Below, in pieces: positions 17,110 to 25,827 of a DNA stretch of 64,000 nucleotides. Numbering within the stretch: position 1 is the stretch's first letter; every line of letters starts with the position of its first letter. Position numbers and translations under genes: made by a program. The notes under the pieces are model-generated. The model was not told the DNA's origin. It was given only the letters and a program-made list of their open reading frames with translations, and ran no database searches. The stretch is from Pseudomonadota bacterium (GTDB taxonomy: Bacteria > Pseudomonadota > Gammaproteobacteria > Burkholderiales > Burkholderiaceae_B): contig JAEWHK010000079.1 in NCBI GenBank assembly GCA_023387815.1, positions 77,646 through 141,645 of the forward strand. The letters are read 5' to 3'.

Positions 17110-18036
17110 ATGGAACTGCGACAGATTCAGTATTTCATTCAGGTGGTAGAAGCGGGAAGCATGGGCAAGGCTGCCCTGGCTCTGGATGTCACCACATCGA
17201 CGCTGAGTCAGCAAATCAGTCGACTGGAAAGTGAATTGTCCACCCGCTTATTACAAAGGAAATCTACTGGCGTTGTTCCGACAGGTGCGGGTCTGGAGTT
17301 TCTGCACCATGCACGGGCCATCTGCGAGCATGTTGAAAGAGCCTCCAGTGCCACCCGCGGTGAACGCCTGTCCGGAAAAGTGAGTATTGGCATGGCGCCC
17401 ACCACCGCTCTTAAACTTGCGCTGCCCCTGCTCACGGAAATGAGCAGGCGATATCCCAAGATTCGTCTGCAGATTGTTGAGGGGCTGTCCGCGCACCTGA
17501 CAACCCTGCTTGATTCCAGACGGCTGGATCTGTCCATGCGTTTTGATATTGGAGAGGATCCGCGCATGAGTGTATTGCCGTTGCTGAAAGAAAGACTTTT
17601 TGTGATTGGCAGTCGATCCCTGCAAGGCATGCCAGATAGCAAGCGTGTTTCTCTGGATCAGATTCCAACGCTGCCTTTGATCCTGCCGACAGGTCGGCAT
17701 ACACTTGTGAGCATTATCATCAATGCGTTCAACAGCCGCAATATCCGGCCGAATATTACGCTTGAAATTGATGGACTGAACACACTGATGAGTGCGGTGC
17801 AACAGGGCCTGGGGGCAACCATCCATCCCAGTTCGGCCATGGCACTCATTCATGACCCGGACATTATCTCCGTCCCTATTGCAGACAAATCCCTCTTCCG
17901 GTGTACGATTCTGACTGGTCCGCCCGACGAAGAACTGTCGCCCGCTGCGCTGGCAACACGCGTGGTGCTCAAGGACGTGGTGCGTACCCTGATTCGGGAC
18001 GGTCGCTGGGATGGAGCAACGCTGCAATTTAGCTGA
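17110..18036 (+). CDS. LysR-family transcriptional regulator
   Basis: A 308-residue LysR protein. The N-terminal helix-turn-helix is clear (MELRQIQYFIQVVEAGSMGKAALALDVTTSTLSQQISRLESELSTRLL split over residues 1-48). A periplasmic-binding-like effector domain runs from about 90 to 295 (GKVSIGMAPTTALKLALPLL, RLDLSMRFDIGED, QQGLGATIHPSSA). It resembles the Cbl/NAC-like regulators of aromatic and carboxylate catabolism. It is divergent from the aldolase-Bug-amidohydrolase operon and probably activates it in response to a pathway intermediate. AGGTAG precedes the ATG. Confidence 0.93.
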   Translation: MELRQIQYFIQVVEAGSMGKAALALDVTTSTLSQQISRLESELSTRLLQRKSTGVVPTGAGLEFLHHARAICEHVERASSATRGERLSGKVSIGMAPTTALKLALPLLTEMSRRYPKIRLQIVEGLSAHLTTLLDSRRLDLSMRFDIGEDPRMSVLPLLKERLFVIGSRSLQGMPDSKRVSLDQIPTLPLILPTGRHTLVSIIINAFNSRNIRPNITLEIDGLNTLMSAVQQGLGATIHPSSAMALIHDPDIISVPIADKSLFRCTILTGPPDEELSPAALATRVVLKDVVRTLIRDGRWDGATLQFS

Positions 18037-18056
18037 CCGTGAGAGATCCGGTCAGC
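18032..18056 (+). terminator. Hairpin between convergent LysR and ilvD
   Basis: GCTGACCG at 18032-18039 pairs perfectly with CGGTCAGC at 18049-18056 across a 9-base loop and includes the LysR stop codon. It has no clear T-run on either side, so it may only stabilise the transcript ends. Called weakly. Confidence 0.35.
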
Positions 18057-18074
18057 CATTCGCCCATACTCAAA

Positions 18075-19760
18075 TTAAAATTTGTCCAGCACAGCACCAG
18101 TACTTGCTGTTGACGCGTTGAATGCAAACTTGGCCTGAACGCCCCGCGTGTAGCGCGGTTGCGGTGCAGTCCATTTGGCAAGGCGGGATTCAATTTCTGC
18201 GTCCGGCACATTCAATTGCAAAAGTAATTGATGCGCATCGATGGTGATAGAGTCGCCTTCCTCAACCAGCGCAATGGTCCCGCCCACTGCGGCTTCTGGT
18301 GCCACATGTCCCACCACCATGCCCCAGGTACCACCGGAAAACCGGCCGTCAGTAATGAGGCCCACCGAGTCACCCAGACCGGCGCCGATCAGCGCGCCAG
18401 TGGGGGCCAGCATTTCCGGCATGCCCGGTCCGCCTTTGGGTCCCAGGTAACGAAGTACCATGACATCCCCTGCCTTGATTTTCCCATCCAGAATTGCCTT
18501 GAGTGCAGACTGTTCATCATCAAACACGCGCGCCGGCCCGGTAATGACCGGATTTTTCAGTCCTGTGATTTTCGCGACAGCGCCTTCCGGAGAGAGATTT
18601 CCTTTCAGAATGGCAAGATGGCCCTGCTTATAAAGGGCATTTTCAATTGTCATAATGACTTTTTGTTCTGCTGACGGCGTATCGGGCACGTCGCTCAGAA
18701 TCTCGGCGATGGTCTGTCCGGTGATGGTCACGCAATCGCCGTGAATCAACCCGGCATTGAGCAGAATCTTCATGACCTGAGGCACGCCACCGGCACGATG
18801 AAAATCCACCGCAAGGAACTGCCCGCTCGGTTTAAGATCACAAATGACAGGCACACGCTGACGAACCCGCTCAAAATCATCAATGCTCCACTCCACCCCT
18901 GCTGCATGAGCAATGGCAAGAATATGCAGGACAGCATTGGTTGACCCTCCGGTCGCCATAATGACACTTACCGCATTTTCTATCGACTTGCGGGTCACAA
19001 TATCACGTGGCTTGAGATCCTGTTCAATCGCGCGCAGCAGAACCCTTGCGGATTCGGCCGCCGACTCGGTTTTCTCGTCGTGAACATTGGCCATTGTTGA
19101 TGAATAAGGCAGGCTCATTCCCATGGCCTCAAACGCAGAACTCATGGTATTGGCGGTATACATCCCGCCGCAGGAGCCCGGTCCGGGAATGGCATGCAAC
19201 TCAACCTGACGCAATTCTTCATCGCTCATGCGGCCCGCCGCATTCTCACCCACGGCCTCAAATACGCTGACAATGTTCAGATCTTTATTATTGAGGCGTC
19301 CAGGCAGAATGGTGCCGCCATACACATAAATGGCCGGCACATTGGCACGCAACATGCCCATCATGCCACCTGGCATATTCTTGTCGCAGCCGCCAATGAC
19401 CACAACGCCGTCCATCCACTGTCCCTGCACACAGGTTTCGACGCAATCGGCAATCACTTCCCGCGAAACCAGTGAATATTTCATTCCTTCGGTACCCATT
19501 GCCATACCGTCAGAGATCGTGGGTGTGCCAAATACCTGGGCATTCCCTCCAGACGTTTCAATGGCCTCAATGGCCGCATCGGCCAGCTTCTGCAGCCCGC
19601 TGTTACAGGGGGTGATGGTGCTATAGCCATTTGCCACGCCCACCATGGGTTTGACAAAATCTTCTTCTTTGTAGCCCAGCGCATAGAACATGGAGCGGTT
19701 CGGCGCACGCGCCGGACCCTGTGTAATATTTGCGGACCGCAAGCGTTTGGTTGAACTCAT
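18075..19760 (-). CDS. ilvD: Dihydroxy-acid dehydratase
   Basis: A 561-residue enzyme of valine, leucine and isoleucine synthesis that dehydrates 2,3-dihydroxy-3-methyl acids to the 2-keto acids. Fe-S cysteines are seen in TITPCNSGL, IGGCDKNMPGG and PGPGSCGGMYTANTM. GLITDGRFSGGTWGMVVGHVAPEAAVGG near the C-terminus is diagnostic. The length fits the short, 2Fe-2S-type group of IlvD, as opposed to the roughly 616-residue enterobacterial type. The ATG at 19760 (MSSTKRLRSANITQG) has AAGGAA in front and replaces a longer open frame that reaches 19901. It is a stand-alone biosynthetic gene. Some family members act on sugar acids, but the wording here fits IlvD. Confidence 0.93.
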   Translation of the reverse strand: MSSTKRLRSANITQGPARAPNRSMFYALGYKEEDFVKPMVGVANGYSTITPCNSGLQKLADAAIEAIETSGGNAQVFGTPTISDGMAMGTEGMKYSLVSREVIADCVETCVQGQWMDGVVVIGGCDKNMPGGMMGMLRANVPAIYVYGGTILPGRLNNKDLNIVSVFEAVGENAAGRMSDEELRQVELHAIPGPGSCGGMYTANTMSSAFEAMGMSLPYSSTMANVHDEKTESAAESARVLLRAIEQDLKPRDIVTRKSIENAVSVIMATGGSTNAVLHILAIAHAAGVEWSIDDFERVRQRVPVICDLKPSGQFLAVDFHRAGGVPQVMKILLNAGLIHGDCVTITGQTIAEILSDVPDTPSAEQKVIMTIENALYKQGHLAILKGNLSPEGAVAKITGLKNPVITGPARVFDDEQSALKAILDGKIKAGDVMVLRYLGPKGGPGMPEMLAPTGALIGAGLGDSVGLITDGRFSGGTWGMVVGHVAPEAAVGGTIALVEEGDSITIDAHQLLLQLNVPDAEIESRLAKWTAPQPRYTRGVQAKFAFNASTASTGAVLDKF

Positions 19761-20021
19761 GGCATTCCTTGATGGCGATAATGGAGGCAGGCGAAGCAAA
19801 GACGTGCTTTTCGCCCTGTCATGTTCCCAGTTTACCCCGTCCTTGCCCTGCCTGGCGGTCTTTCGACACCACTGACCAAACTGCCGAAGTATCATCATCA
19901 AAGACGCATTTGATCCTAATCAATATGGCATTTGTCAAAGCATGGGATTATTCCAGGTTGAGAATCCGTCCGGTTCGTTTCGTTATGAACGCCGTAATAC
20001 GCTACGGCAGGAGTTCACCGC

Positions 20022-20462
20022 ATGACATACCCTATTTTTCTGATCATTCATTTATTCGCTGCCCTGGTCTTCATCGGTACCGTATTCTTTGAGGTATTGA
20101 TTCTGGAGAATGTACGCAAACACGTACCCCGCGAAGCCATGCGAATGCTTGAGACGGCAATAGGAACACGGGCGCGAAGTATCATGCCCTGGGTTCTGCT
20201 GGTATTGTTTAGTGCAGGTGCGGGGCTGGCGTGGCACCACCGCTACGCTCTTGCAAGCCCGTTTTCAAACAGTTTTGATCTGCTGCTTACGATTAAGATC
20301 ATACTTGCCATAAGCGTTTTTGGTCATTTTCTTACCGCCATGACGCTGCGCCGCAAGGGCAAATTGAATGCGCGGCACTTCAAGGTCATACATATCAGTG
20401 TCTTCTGCCATATGATCGGCATTGTGCTTCTGGCAAAAGGCATGTTCTATCTGCATTGGTAA
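20022..20462 (+). CDS. Small integral membrane protein (CopD/DUF2269-like)
   Basis: A 146-residue protein with four hydrophobic helices: about 5-26 (PIFLIIHLFAALVFIGTVFF), 55-73, 84-105 (LLLTIKIILAISVFGHFLTA) and 121-141. Histidines fall within or near helices (IIHLF, FGHF, CHMIG), as in small haem- or copper-binding membrane proteins of the CopD type. The function is not known. AGGAG at 20009-20013 serves the ATG. An inverted repeat GCCGTA/TACGGC at 19991-20008 lies directly before that ribosome site and could hide or expose it. The 260 bases back to ilvD hold the two divergent promoters and no other gene I can support. Confidence 0.7.
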   Translation: MTYPIFLIIHLFAALVFIGTVFFEVLILENVRKHVPREAMRMLETAIGTRARSIMPWVLLVLFSAGAGLAWHHRYALASPFSNSFDLLLTIKIILAISVFGHFLTAMTLRRKGKLNARHFKVIHISVFCHMIGIVLLAKGMFYLHW

Positions 20463-20483
20463 GAAAGTTCGATCTGCATTCAA

Positions 20484-20524
20484 AAAATATGGGCTGCAGC
20501 CTCAACCAGAGGGTGCAGCCCATC
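20484..20524 (-). terminator. Intrinsic terminator of the small lipoprotein gene
   Basis: Bases 20490-20504 pair with 20510-20524 (core GGGCTGCA/TGCAGCCC, one mismatch, 5-base loop). Read on the minus strand the stem is followed by ATTTTTT, a good U-tract. It ends minus-strand transcription from the lipoprotein gene and may also stop plus-strand transcription from the membrane protein gene, though without a T-run on that side. Confidence 0.75.
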
Positions 20525-20618
20525 GCATTTCAGCCAGGAGCAGAAGAACCGGGAATTCAGCTGTTCAAATCGAACGCTCAGGATAAAGGCATCCCGGCCC
20601 AGCCCCAGTCAGAATGGC

Positions 20619-20876
20619 TTATTGCGCAGGCATAGGCGCTGTCGCACCAGGTGCAGCACTCGCGCCTTGCGTAGAGTCTGCGTTGGTGCCTGGCATTGCT
20701 GACGTGTTGCCAGGCATTGCCGCTGAGGCTTCAGGAGATGTCGTAGGCGCAGTCGCTCCTGTCGCTGGTTCGGTGCTTGCACCGGAGTCAAAGCCGTTAC
20801 CGGCACAACCTGTCAATGCGGCCATACCCGCGAATGTCGCAGCCAGAAACAATGAACGAGTGGTTTTTTTCATCAT
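20619..20876 (-). CDS. Small Ala/Pro/Thr-rich lipoprotein
   Basis: An 85-residue exported lipoprotein. MMKKTTRSLFLAATFAGMAALTGC is a signal peptide with the lipobox ALTGC, the cysteine being residue 24 (or 23 from the second Met). The mature part is low-complexity, with repeated AMPG, GATAP and SAAPG units and no recognisable fold. It is a single-gene unit ending at a good terminator (20484-20524). AAGGAAAG upstream serves the double ATG. Low-complexity lipoproteins of this sort are common in Alcaligenaceae, and no function can be assigned. Confidence 0.75.
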   Translation of the reverse strand: MMKKTTRSLFLAATFAGMAALTGCAGNGFDSGASTEPATGATAPTTSPEASAAMPGNTSAMPGTNADSTQGASAAPGATAPMPAQ

Positions 20877-21332
20877 ATAAAGCTTTCCTTATAAGGTGTA
20901 AGTTTTCAGATCCTGCACCGCCATTGTTCGCGCTTTCGACACGAAGGTCATTACAGACAATCAGAAAATACGTGCTTTTGTAAATGATGCCATGCGTGAT
21001 ATTTCCTGTCGATCGTCCGTAGACAGGTGATTCGCATGAAAAAAATCAGGATATCCACCGGTCAGGCCCGGTCTTATTCTTTAACGAATTACGAATGAGA
21101 TACCGAAACCAGCCTGACCATTACACGTGTCATTACGTCCCGCGTCGTTACTGCAGGCGACGAATCATGACTGCTTATTTCAGTAGGCATGTACACCGTG
21201 CGAGTTGATCCGGCCAGGAAAGGCGAGAGTTACCAGTGCGCGATAATTCGCCAGGTTTTGCCAGTGATAGCTCACCACTATCGGGAACCGATAGCGCATC
21301 GCGCTCTGGTAACCTCCCAATCCCTTGACGCA
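20877..21332. other. 456-base gene-free stretch
   Basis: No convincing coding frame is present. The left end must carry the promoter of the minus-strand lipoprotein gene. The right third holds the nested inverted repeat at 21225-21317, downstream of the sugar-dehydrogenase gene. A 61-codon minus-strand frame across the repeat (21175-21360) starts inside the sugar-dehydrogenase gene and looks like chance. The middle (about 21000-21180) shows nothing I can name. Confidence 0.6.
21225..21317. repeat. Nested inverted-repeat element (93 bases)
   Basis: The outer arms 21225-21244 and 21298-21317 match in inverse at 17 of 20 positions (core GTTACCAG/CTGGTAAC). Inside lies a perfect hairpin CTATCGG-GAA-CCGATAG at 21278-21294. 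A competing stem GATAG/CTATC at 21266-21282 shares its left arm. The whole could fold into a long branched structure just after the sugar-dehydrogenase gene. It resembles REP/BIME-type or small palindromic mobile elements, or a structured 3' end. There is no U-tract, so it is not a standard terminator. Confidence 0.6.
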
Positions 21333-22649
21333 CTAAGGCGTAGCCGCCGATACCCGCCATACAGTGTTGCCAACGTCATCAGCAAAAATCAGTGATCCGT
21401 CTTGGGTCTCTGTCAGGCCCACCGGAGCCCCAAAGAGTGATTCCTGATCATCAGAAACGAAACCGGTAACCACGGATTCCGTCTTGCCGCTGGGTTTGCC
21501 ATCAGCAAACGGTACGTAGCTGATGCGGTAGCCATTGAGTGGTGATCGGTTCCAGCTTCCATGTTCACTGACAAACACGCCACCACGATATTTTTCAGGA
21601 AGACCCTGACCGGTGTAGAAATGCACACCTAGCGGCGCCACATGTGAACCCAGCGAATAGTCGGGCACAATAGCCTTTTCCACCAGATCTGGACGTTGCT
21701 GCTTAACGCGCGTATCAATATGCTGACCGTAATAACTATAAGGCCAGCCATAGAAACCGCCGTCCTTCACAGACGTGATGTAATCGGGTACCAGGTCGGC
21801 GCCGATTTCGTCACGCTCATTCACGATGGCCCACAATTGTCCGGACTGAGGTTCCCAGTCCAGGCCTGTCGGATTACGCAGTCCCGATGCAAAGATCCGG
21901 CTGGCACCGGTTTTTGCATCAACTTCCAGAACGGTAGCGCGCCGATACTCTACGGCCAGGCCGTTCTCGGTAATATTGCTGTTCGATCCGACGCCAACGT
22001 ACAGTTTGGAACCGTCGGGGCTCGCAAGCAGCGCCTTGGTCCAGTGATGGTTTATGGTATCGGGCAGATCGGTGAACTCTTTACCGGGATCCTTCAGTTG
22101 CGTTTCGCCAGTCTCGTAGTGGTACTTCATGATATTGCCTGTATTGGCAACGTAGAGCTCATTACCTATCAGCTGAACGCCAAATGGTGAATCCAGATTC
22201 TGAAGGAAAACGTGTTTCTCCCATTCACCTGAATCGCCTTTTGGACGCAACAAGGTAATCTGATTGCCACCTTTGCCGCCCTTGCCGGATCGCCCCATTA
22301 CCTGACCTGCAAAAAGCTTTTTCGGTGCAGTCACAGGCGCGGTTCCTGGCGAATTGGATTCGACTACCAGTACATCGCCATTAGGCAATGCGTAGACCTG
22401 TCGCGGATGTTTCAAATCGCCCGCAATCTTCTCAATTTTCAGGCCACTTGCCACGGTGGGCATTTTGCCCTCTGACCAGCCTACACCCTTAGGTACCTGC
22501 ATGGGAGGAGACAGAAAATTCTTAGGTTCAGGAAGTTGAGGATTCAGACCGAGCTGATCGTCCGGTCCCATGGAACCCTTTTCATTGCACCCTGTCAGCA
22601 GCACACTTAGTGCTAAGGCAACTGGAACACTCAGTTTAAGCTTAAACAT
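21333..22649 (-). CDS. Sorbosone dehydrogenase-family (PQQ glucose dehydrogenase-like) lipoprotein
   Basis: A 438-residue exported beta-propeller protein. The ATG at 22649 has a strong AAGGAGGAAT ribosome site. Residues 1-21 are a lipoprotein signal (MFKLKLSVPVALALSVLLTGC), with Cys21 as the anchor. The mature part carries blades typical of sorbosone/glucose dehydrogenases: HPRQVYALPNGDVLVVESN, SPFGVQLIGNELYVANTGNIM, GSNSNITENG, GLRNPTGLDWEPQSGQLWAIVNERDEIG, DGGFYGWPYSYYG and GGVFVSEHGSWNRSP. These fit soluble-type PQQ aldose dehydrogenases, so periplasmic oxidation of a sugar is likely. Its start overlaps the end of a DUF2231-like membrane gene by 8 bases, so the two are translationally linked. 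Confidence 0.88.
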   Translation of the reverse strand: MFKLKLSVPVALALSVLLTGCNEKGSMGPDDQLGLNPQLPEPKNFLSPPMQVPKGVGWSEGKMPTVASGLKIEKIAGDLKHPRQVYALPNGDVLVVESNSPGTAPVTAPKKLFAGQVMGRSGKGGKGGNQITLLRPKGDSGEWEKHVFLQNLDSPFGVQLIGNELYVANTGNIMKYHYETGETQLKDPGKEFTDLPDTINHHWTKALLASPDGSKLYVGVGSNSNITENGLAVEYRRATVLEVDAKTGASRIFASGLRNPTGLDWEPQSGQLWAIVNERDEIGADLVPDYITSVKDGGFYGWPYSYYGQHIDTRVKQQRPDLVEKAIVPDYSLGSHVAPLGVHFYTGQGLPEKYRGGVFVSEHGSWNRSPLNGYRISYVPFADGKPSGKTESVVTGFVSDDQESLFGAPVGLTETQDGSLIFADDVGNTVWRVSAATP

Positions 22650-23082
22650 GATTCCTCCTTGCTGGCAGGTAAAAGGTAGAGGCGACAAGAATACCCAGGG
22701 CGATGCAAACAACGGTAACCACGGACAGAATCAGGCCCAGCGGCATCACCGCATATGCATCACGACTGTGAATAAACGCATTGAAGATGGCCGCTACAAT
22801 GCCGATCAGATTCAGGCCAAAATCGACACGTTCCGCAGGTAGCACATAGCGCCCTCGCGGAATCCAGACGTGAACCAGATTGATCAGCCGCGGGATAATG
22901 GCAATGAACAGACCCAGCGTGATAAGCCACGCCGCGCCCTTGCTCCACATCATTTCGGCGGTCTGAAAATAGACGGCGTCGAAAATCAGTGCTGCGACGA
23001 AAAAACCAAAGGGGATGGGATTTAACAACTGATAAATGGAATTAGCCACGGACGATGGTCGCCGTTCGACAAGGACTGTCAT
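22642..23082 (-). CDS. DUF2231-like integral membrane protein
   Basis: A 146-residue inner-membrane protein with four predicted helices at about 20-40 (PIPFGFFVAALIFDAVYF), 48-66 (AAWLITLGLFIAIIPRLI), 86-104 and 112-135 (AVMPLGLILSVVTVVCIALGIL). The start at 23082 is supported by a very strong AAAGGAGGT; the longer open frame to 23220 is not needed. Proteins of this group often accompany exported dehydrogenases and may pass electrons or act as a haem-type membrane partner. Here it is directly coupled to the sorbosone-dehydrogenase-like lipoprotein gene, which supports such a link without proving it. Confidence 0.78.
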   Translation of the reverse strand: MTVLVERRPSSVANSIYQLLNPIPFGFFVAALIFDAVYFQTAEMMWSKGAAWLITLGLFIAIIPRLINLVHVWIPRGRYVLPAERVDFGLNLIGIVAAIFNAFIHSRDAYAVMPLGLILSVVTVVCIALGILVASTFYLPARRNHV

Positions 23083-23357
23083 AGATACCTCCTTTATGCA
23101 GGGAAAAGCCACTATTGACAGCGTGCCAAAGGATGATGGAACAGGCGCGCTCATCCCATTCGACCATAGATGACTGGTTTTATCAATGAAAACAGCTTTT
23201 AATGATTGTGCCTGCTGCACATAGTGTGGCGTTTAACGCAAATAATTTTTTCGTTCAAAGCCAAAATAATTTTTACCCGATGAGGCGATGGCGTGAGAGA
23301 ATTTGCTGAGAGAGTCCGTGCGCACTCTCGCCATAATCGCCCACGCAAGGAAGACAG

Positions 23358-24512
23358 ATGATTAACACAAATGTGATTTCTCTGAAAAAGACCCTTTTCA
23401 TGCTGTCCCTGGTGGGTGCAAGCCATGCGGCGCTGGCCAATACCTACGTATATGTGTCCAACCAGACGGACGCCACCATCTCTGCTTACAAACTGGATAC
23501 ATCTGCAAAAGCCAGACTGATACCCATTGAGCAGGCGAGCGCGGCAAAACTTGTCATGCCAATGGCAGCCAGCGCTGATGGCAAGTTTCTCTACGCGGCC
23601 ATGCGGGAGAAGCCTTATGCACTCTATACCTATCGAATCAATCCCAAAACGGGTCAGCTGATACTTGCAGATACGATTGCCATGCCAGACAGCATGGTCA
23701 GTATTGGTCTGGACCGTACGGGCAAATGGCTGCTATCGGCTTCATATGGCGGATTCACCATCGGCGTACATCGAATCACGGATACGGGTTTGCCAGAAAA
23801 GTCTCCGCGTCAGTTTTTCCAAAGCGGAGGTAAAAATCCACACTCGATCAGGGTGGATTACTCAAACTCGACAGTGTATGTTCCGCATCTGGGTACCGAT
23901 GAAATTCGCAGCTACGCCTTTGATGCCAGTCGTGATATGCCAATGGCAACAACAGCAACATCCCTGCCAACAACAAAAGGATTCGGGCCGCGCCACTCTG
24001 CGATTTCGCCGGATAACAATCATGTCTACATCCTGAGCGAACTCACCGGATATATCAATGTGTATCAGCGTGAGGATAACGGGGAGCTCAAAGAAGTTCA
24101 GAGCATTTCCAGTCAGCCCGCTGACACCATGCTTGTGCCGGGCCAGCCGCGAGTGCCTGTGGGTACGCCGGGTGCAGTCCCCTTCGATGAGTCAAAGGCA
24201 GTCTGGTCTGCGGATATTCAGATGACACCCAATGGAAAATTCCTGTATTCATCAGAGCGCACATTGAGCACCCTGAGTCAGTTTGCGGTGGATGACGCGG
24301 GGAAACTGACTTATCTGGGGCAAATCACAACTGAAAAAGGCCCCAGGGGTTTTGCGATTGATCCCAGTGGCAGATATGTTGTGGTCAGTGGAGAAAAATC
24401 TCCGACTGTATCGCTCTATTCGATTGATCAGAATAGTGGTCTGCTCAAATACATCAACAAATACCCAGTCGGCAAAGGCGCCAACTGGGTAACGATCGTA
24501 GATGTCAAATAA
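23358..24512 (+). CDS. Exported beta-propeller lactonase-family protein
   Basis: A 384-residue seven-bladed propeller with a signal peptide (MINTNVISLKKTLFMLSLVG, cleavage near ALANTYVYV). Blade signatures include VSNQTDATISAYKLD, MAASADGKFLYAAMREKPYALY, NPHSIRVDYSNSTVYVPHLGTDEI, GPRHSAISPDNNHVYILSELTGYI and GPRGFAIDPSGRYVVVSGEKSPTVSLY. It belongs to the same broad lactonase (YbhE) family as the protein at 8011 but is exported, so it would act on lactones in the periplasm. The adjacent minus-strand sugar dehydrogenase would make aldonolactones there, a sensible pairing. The 275-base gap to 23082 holds the divergent promoters and no other gene. Confidence 0.85.
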   Translation: MINTNVISLKKTLFMLSLVGASHAALANTYVYVSNQTDATISAYKLDTSAKARLIPIEQASAAKLVMPMAASADGKFLYAAMREKPYALYTYRINPKTGQLILADTIAMPDSMVSIGLDRTGKWLLSASYGGFTIGVHRITDTGLPEKSPRQFFQSGGKNPHSIRVDYSNSTVYVPHLGTDEIRSYAFDASRDMPMATTATSLPTTKGFGPRHSAISPDNNHVYILSELTGYINVYQREDNGELKEVQSISSQPADTMLVPGQPRVPVGTPGAVPFDESKAVWSADIQMTPNGKFLYSSERTLSTLSQFAVDDAGKLTYLGQITTEKGPRGFAIDPSGRYVVVSGEKSPTVSLYSIDQNSGLLKYINKYPVGKGANWVTIVDVK

Positions 24513-24524
24513 AATTCAGCGCGA

Positions 24525-25616
24525 TCAGGCTTCTGCCGTATCCAGCGCAGGATAGTCTGTGTAACCCTTGGCACCGCCGCCGTACAGAGTAGATTGATCC
24601 AGCTGTGCCAGCGGTGCGCCGGTTTTCAGACGCTCAACCAGGTCCGGATTGGCAATAAAGGGACGTCCGAAAGCAAACAAATCAGCCTTGTTTTCTTCGA
24701 GCCGCGTCTTTGCCAGATTCAGATCGTAGCCGTTGTTGGCAATATACGTGTTGCGGAACTGACGGCGCAGGGCATCAAAGTCAAATGGTGCGACGTCACG
24801 CGCACCGCCTGTCGCCCCCTCCACAACGTGCAGATAAACCAGCCCAAGAGCATCCAGCTCGGTAACCAGATAATCAAACTGTGCCTGAGGCTCGCTGGTG
24901 GAAATATCATTGGCGGGCGAAACAGGTGAAATGCGAATGCCGGTTCTTTCAGCGCCAATCTCCTGCACCACGGCACGCGCCACTTCGAGCGTCAGCCTTG
25001 CCCGATTCTCAACGGTTCCACCATAAGCGTCTGTGCGTTGATTCGCGCCATCCTTCAGAAACTGATCCAGCAGATAACCATTGGCCGCATGGATTTCAAC
25101 ACCGTCAAACCCTGCTGCGATTGCGTTGGCCGCTGCACGACGAAAATCCTCTACGATCCCCGGCAGTTCCTCAAGCGTCAGCGCGCGCGGTTCTGACACC
25201 GGCACAAACTCATTGTTGACGAAGGTCTTGGTGTTGGCGCGTATGGCAGAAGGCGCAACAGGCGCCCTGCCGTTCTCCTGGAGATCTGTGTGAGAAATAC
25301 GACCAACATGCCACAGCTGCAGAAAAATGCGCCCATTCTGGCTGTGTACCGCATCGGTTACCCGCCGCCAGCCGTCGATCTGATCCTGGGTATAAATGCC
25401 TGGGGTGTCCTGATAACCCTGCCCCTGTTGAGAGATCTGCGTTGCTTCTGCAATCAGCAAACCGGCAGAGGCACGTTGCGCATAGTAGGTGGCCGCCAGT
25501 TCGTTGGGTACAAAACCGGCAACTGCACGGTTACGCGTGAGCGGAGCCAGGACGATACGATTGGAGAGCGTCAGTGCGCCCAGCTCATAGGGTTCGAAAA
25601 GCGATTTCTGGGTCAT
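24525..25616 (-). CDS. Old Yellow Enzyme-family alkene reductase (NemA-like)
   Basis: A 363-residue FMN enzyme that uses NAD(P)H to reduce activated double bonds, N-ethylmaleimide or nitro compounds in the cytoplasm. Signatures are SLFEPYELGALTLSNRIVLAPLTRNRA, LQLWHVGRISH, and the substrate-binding His/Asn pair in EIHAANGYLLDQFLKDGANQRTD, followed by YGGTVENRARL and RISPVS. The ATG at 25616 gives the usual MTQKSLFEPYEL start and has GGAATA in front; the frame open to 25679 is longer than the family. It is a single gene with no NemR-type repressor next to it, and probably belongs to electrophile detoxification. Confidence 0.93.
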   Translation of the reverse strand: MTQKSLFEPYELGALTLSNRIVLAPLTRNRAVAGFVPNELAATYYAQRASAGLLIAEATQISQQGQGYQDTPGIYTQDQIDGWRRVTDAVHSQNGRIFLQLWHVGRISHTDLQENGRAPVAPSAIRANTKTFVNNEFVPVSEPRALTLEELPGIVEDFRRAAANAIAAGFDGVEIHAANGYLLDQFLKDGANQRTDAYGGTVENRARLTLEVARAVVQEIGAERTGIRISPVSPANDISTSEPQAQFDYLVTELDALGLVYLHVVEGATGGARDVAPFDFDALRRQFRNTYIANNGYDLNLAKTRLEENKADLFAFGRPFIANPDLVERLKTGAPLAQLDQSTLYGGGAKGYTDYPALDTAEA

Positions 25617-25827
25617 GTTTTTTATTCCAATTGAATTAATGACATTTGACATGGAGACGGACTTAATGATGATACTCATAATCTAATCTGTCAAATCTAT
25701 CGATATAACTGGAATGAATGTTGATATATACGTTTATTACAAATAACTGCGAACAATGCTACATTTACCCAGGCTGTATTTCGGGCGCGATCACGCTAAC
25801 GACAAATCCAACGACGAGACATTATTC

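Noticed and set aside
21175..21360. 61-codon minus-strand frame over the nested repeat
   Set aside because: It starts inside the sugar-dehydrogenase 3' end, its residues come from the repeat arms, and it has no ribosome site.
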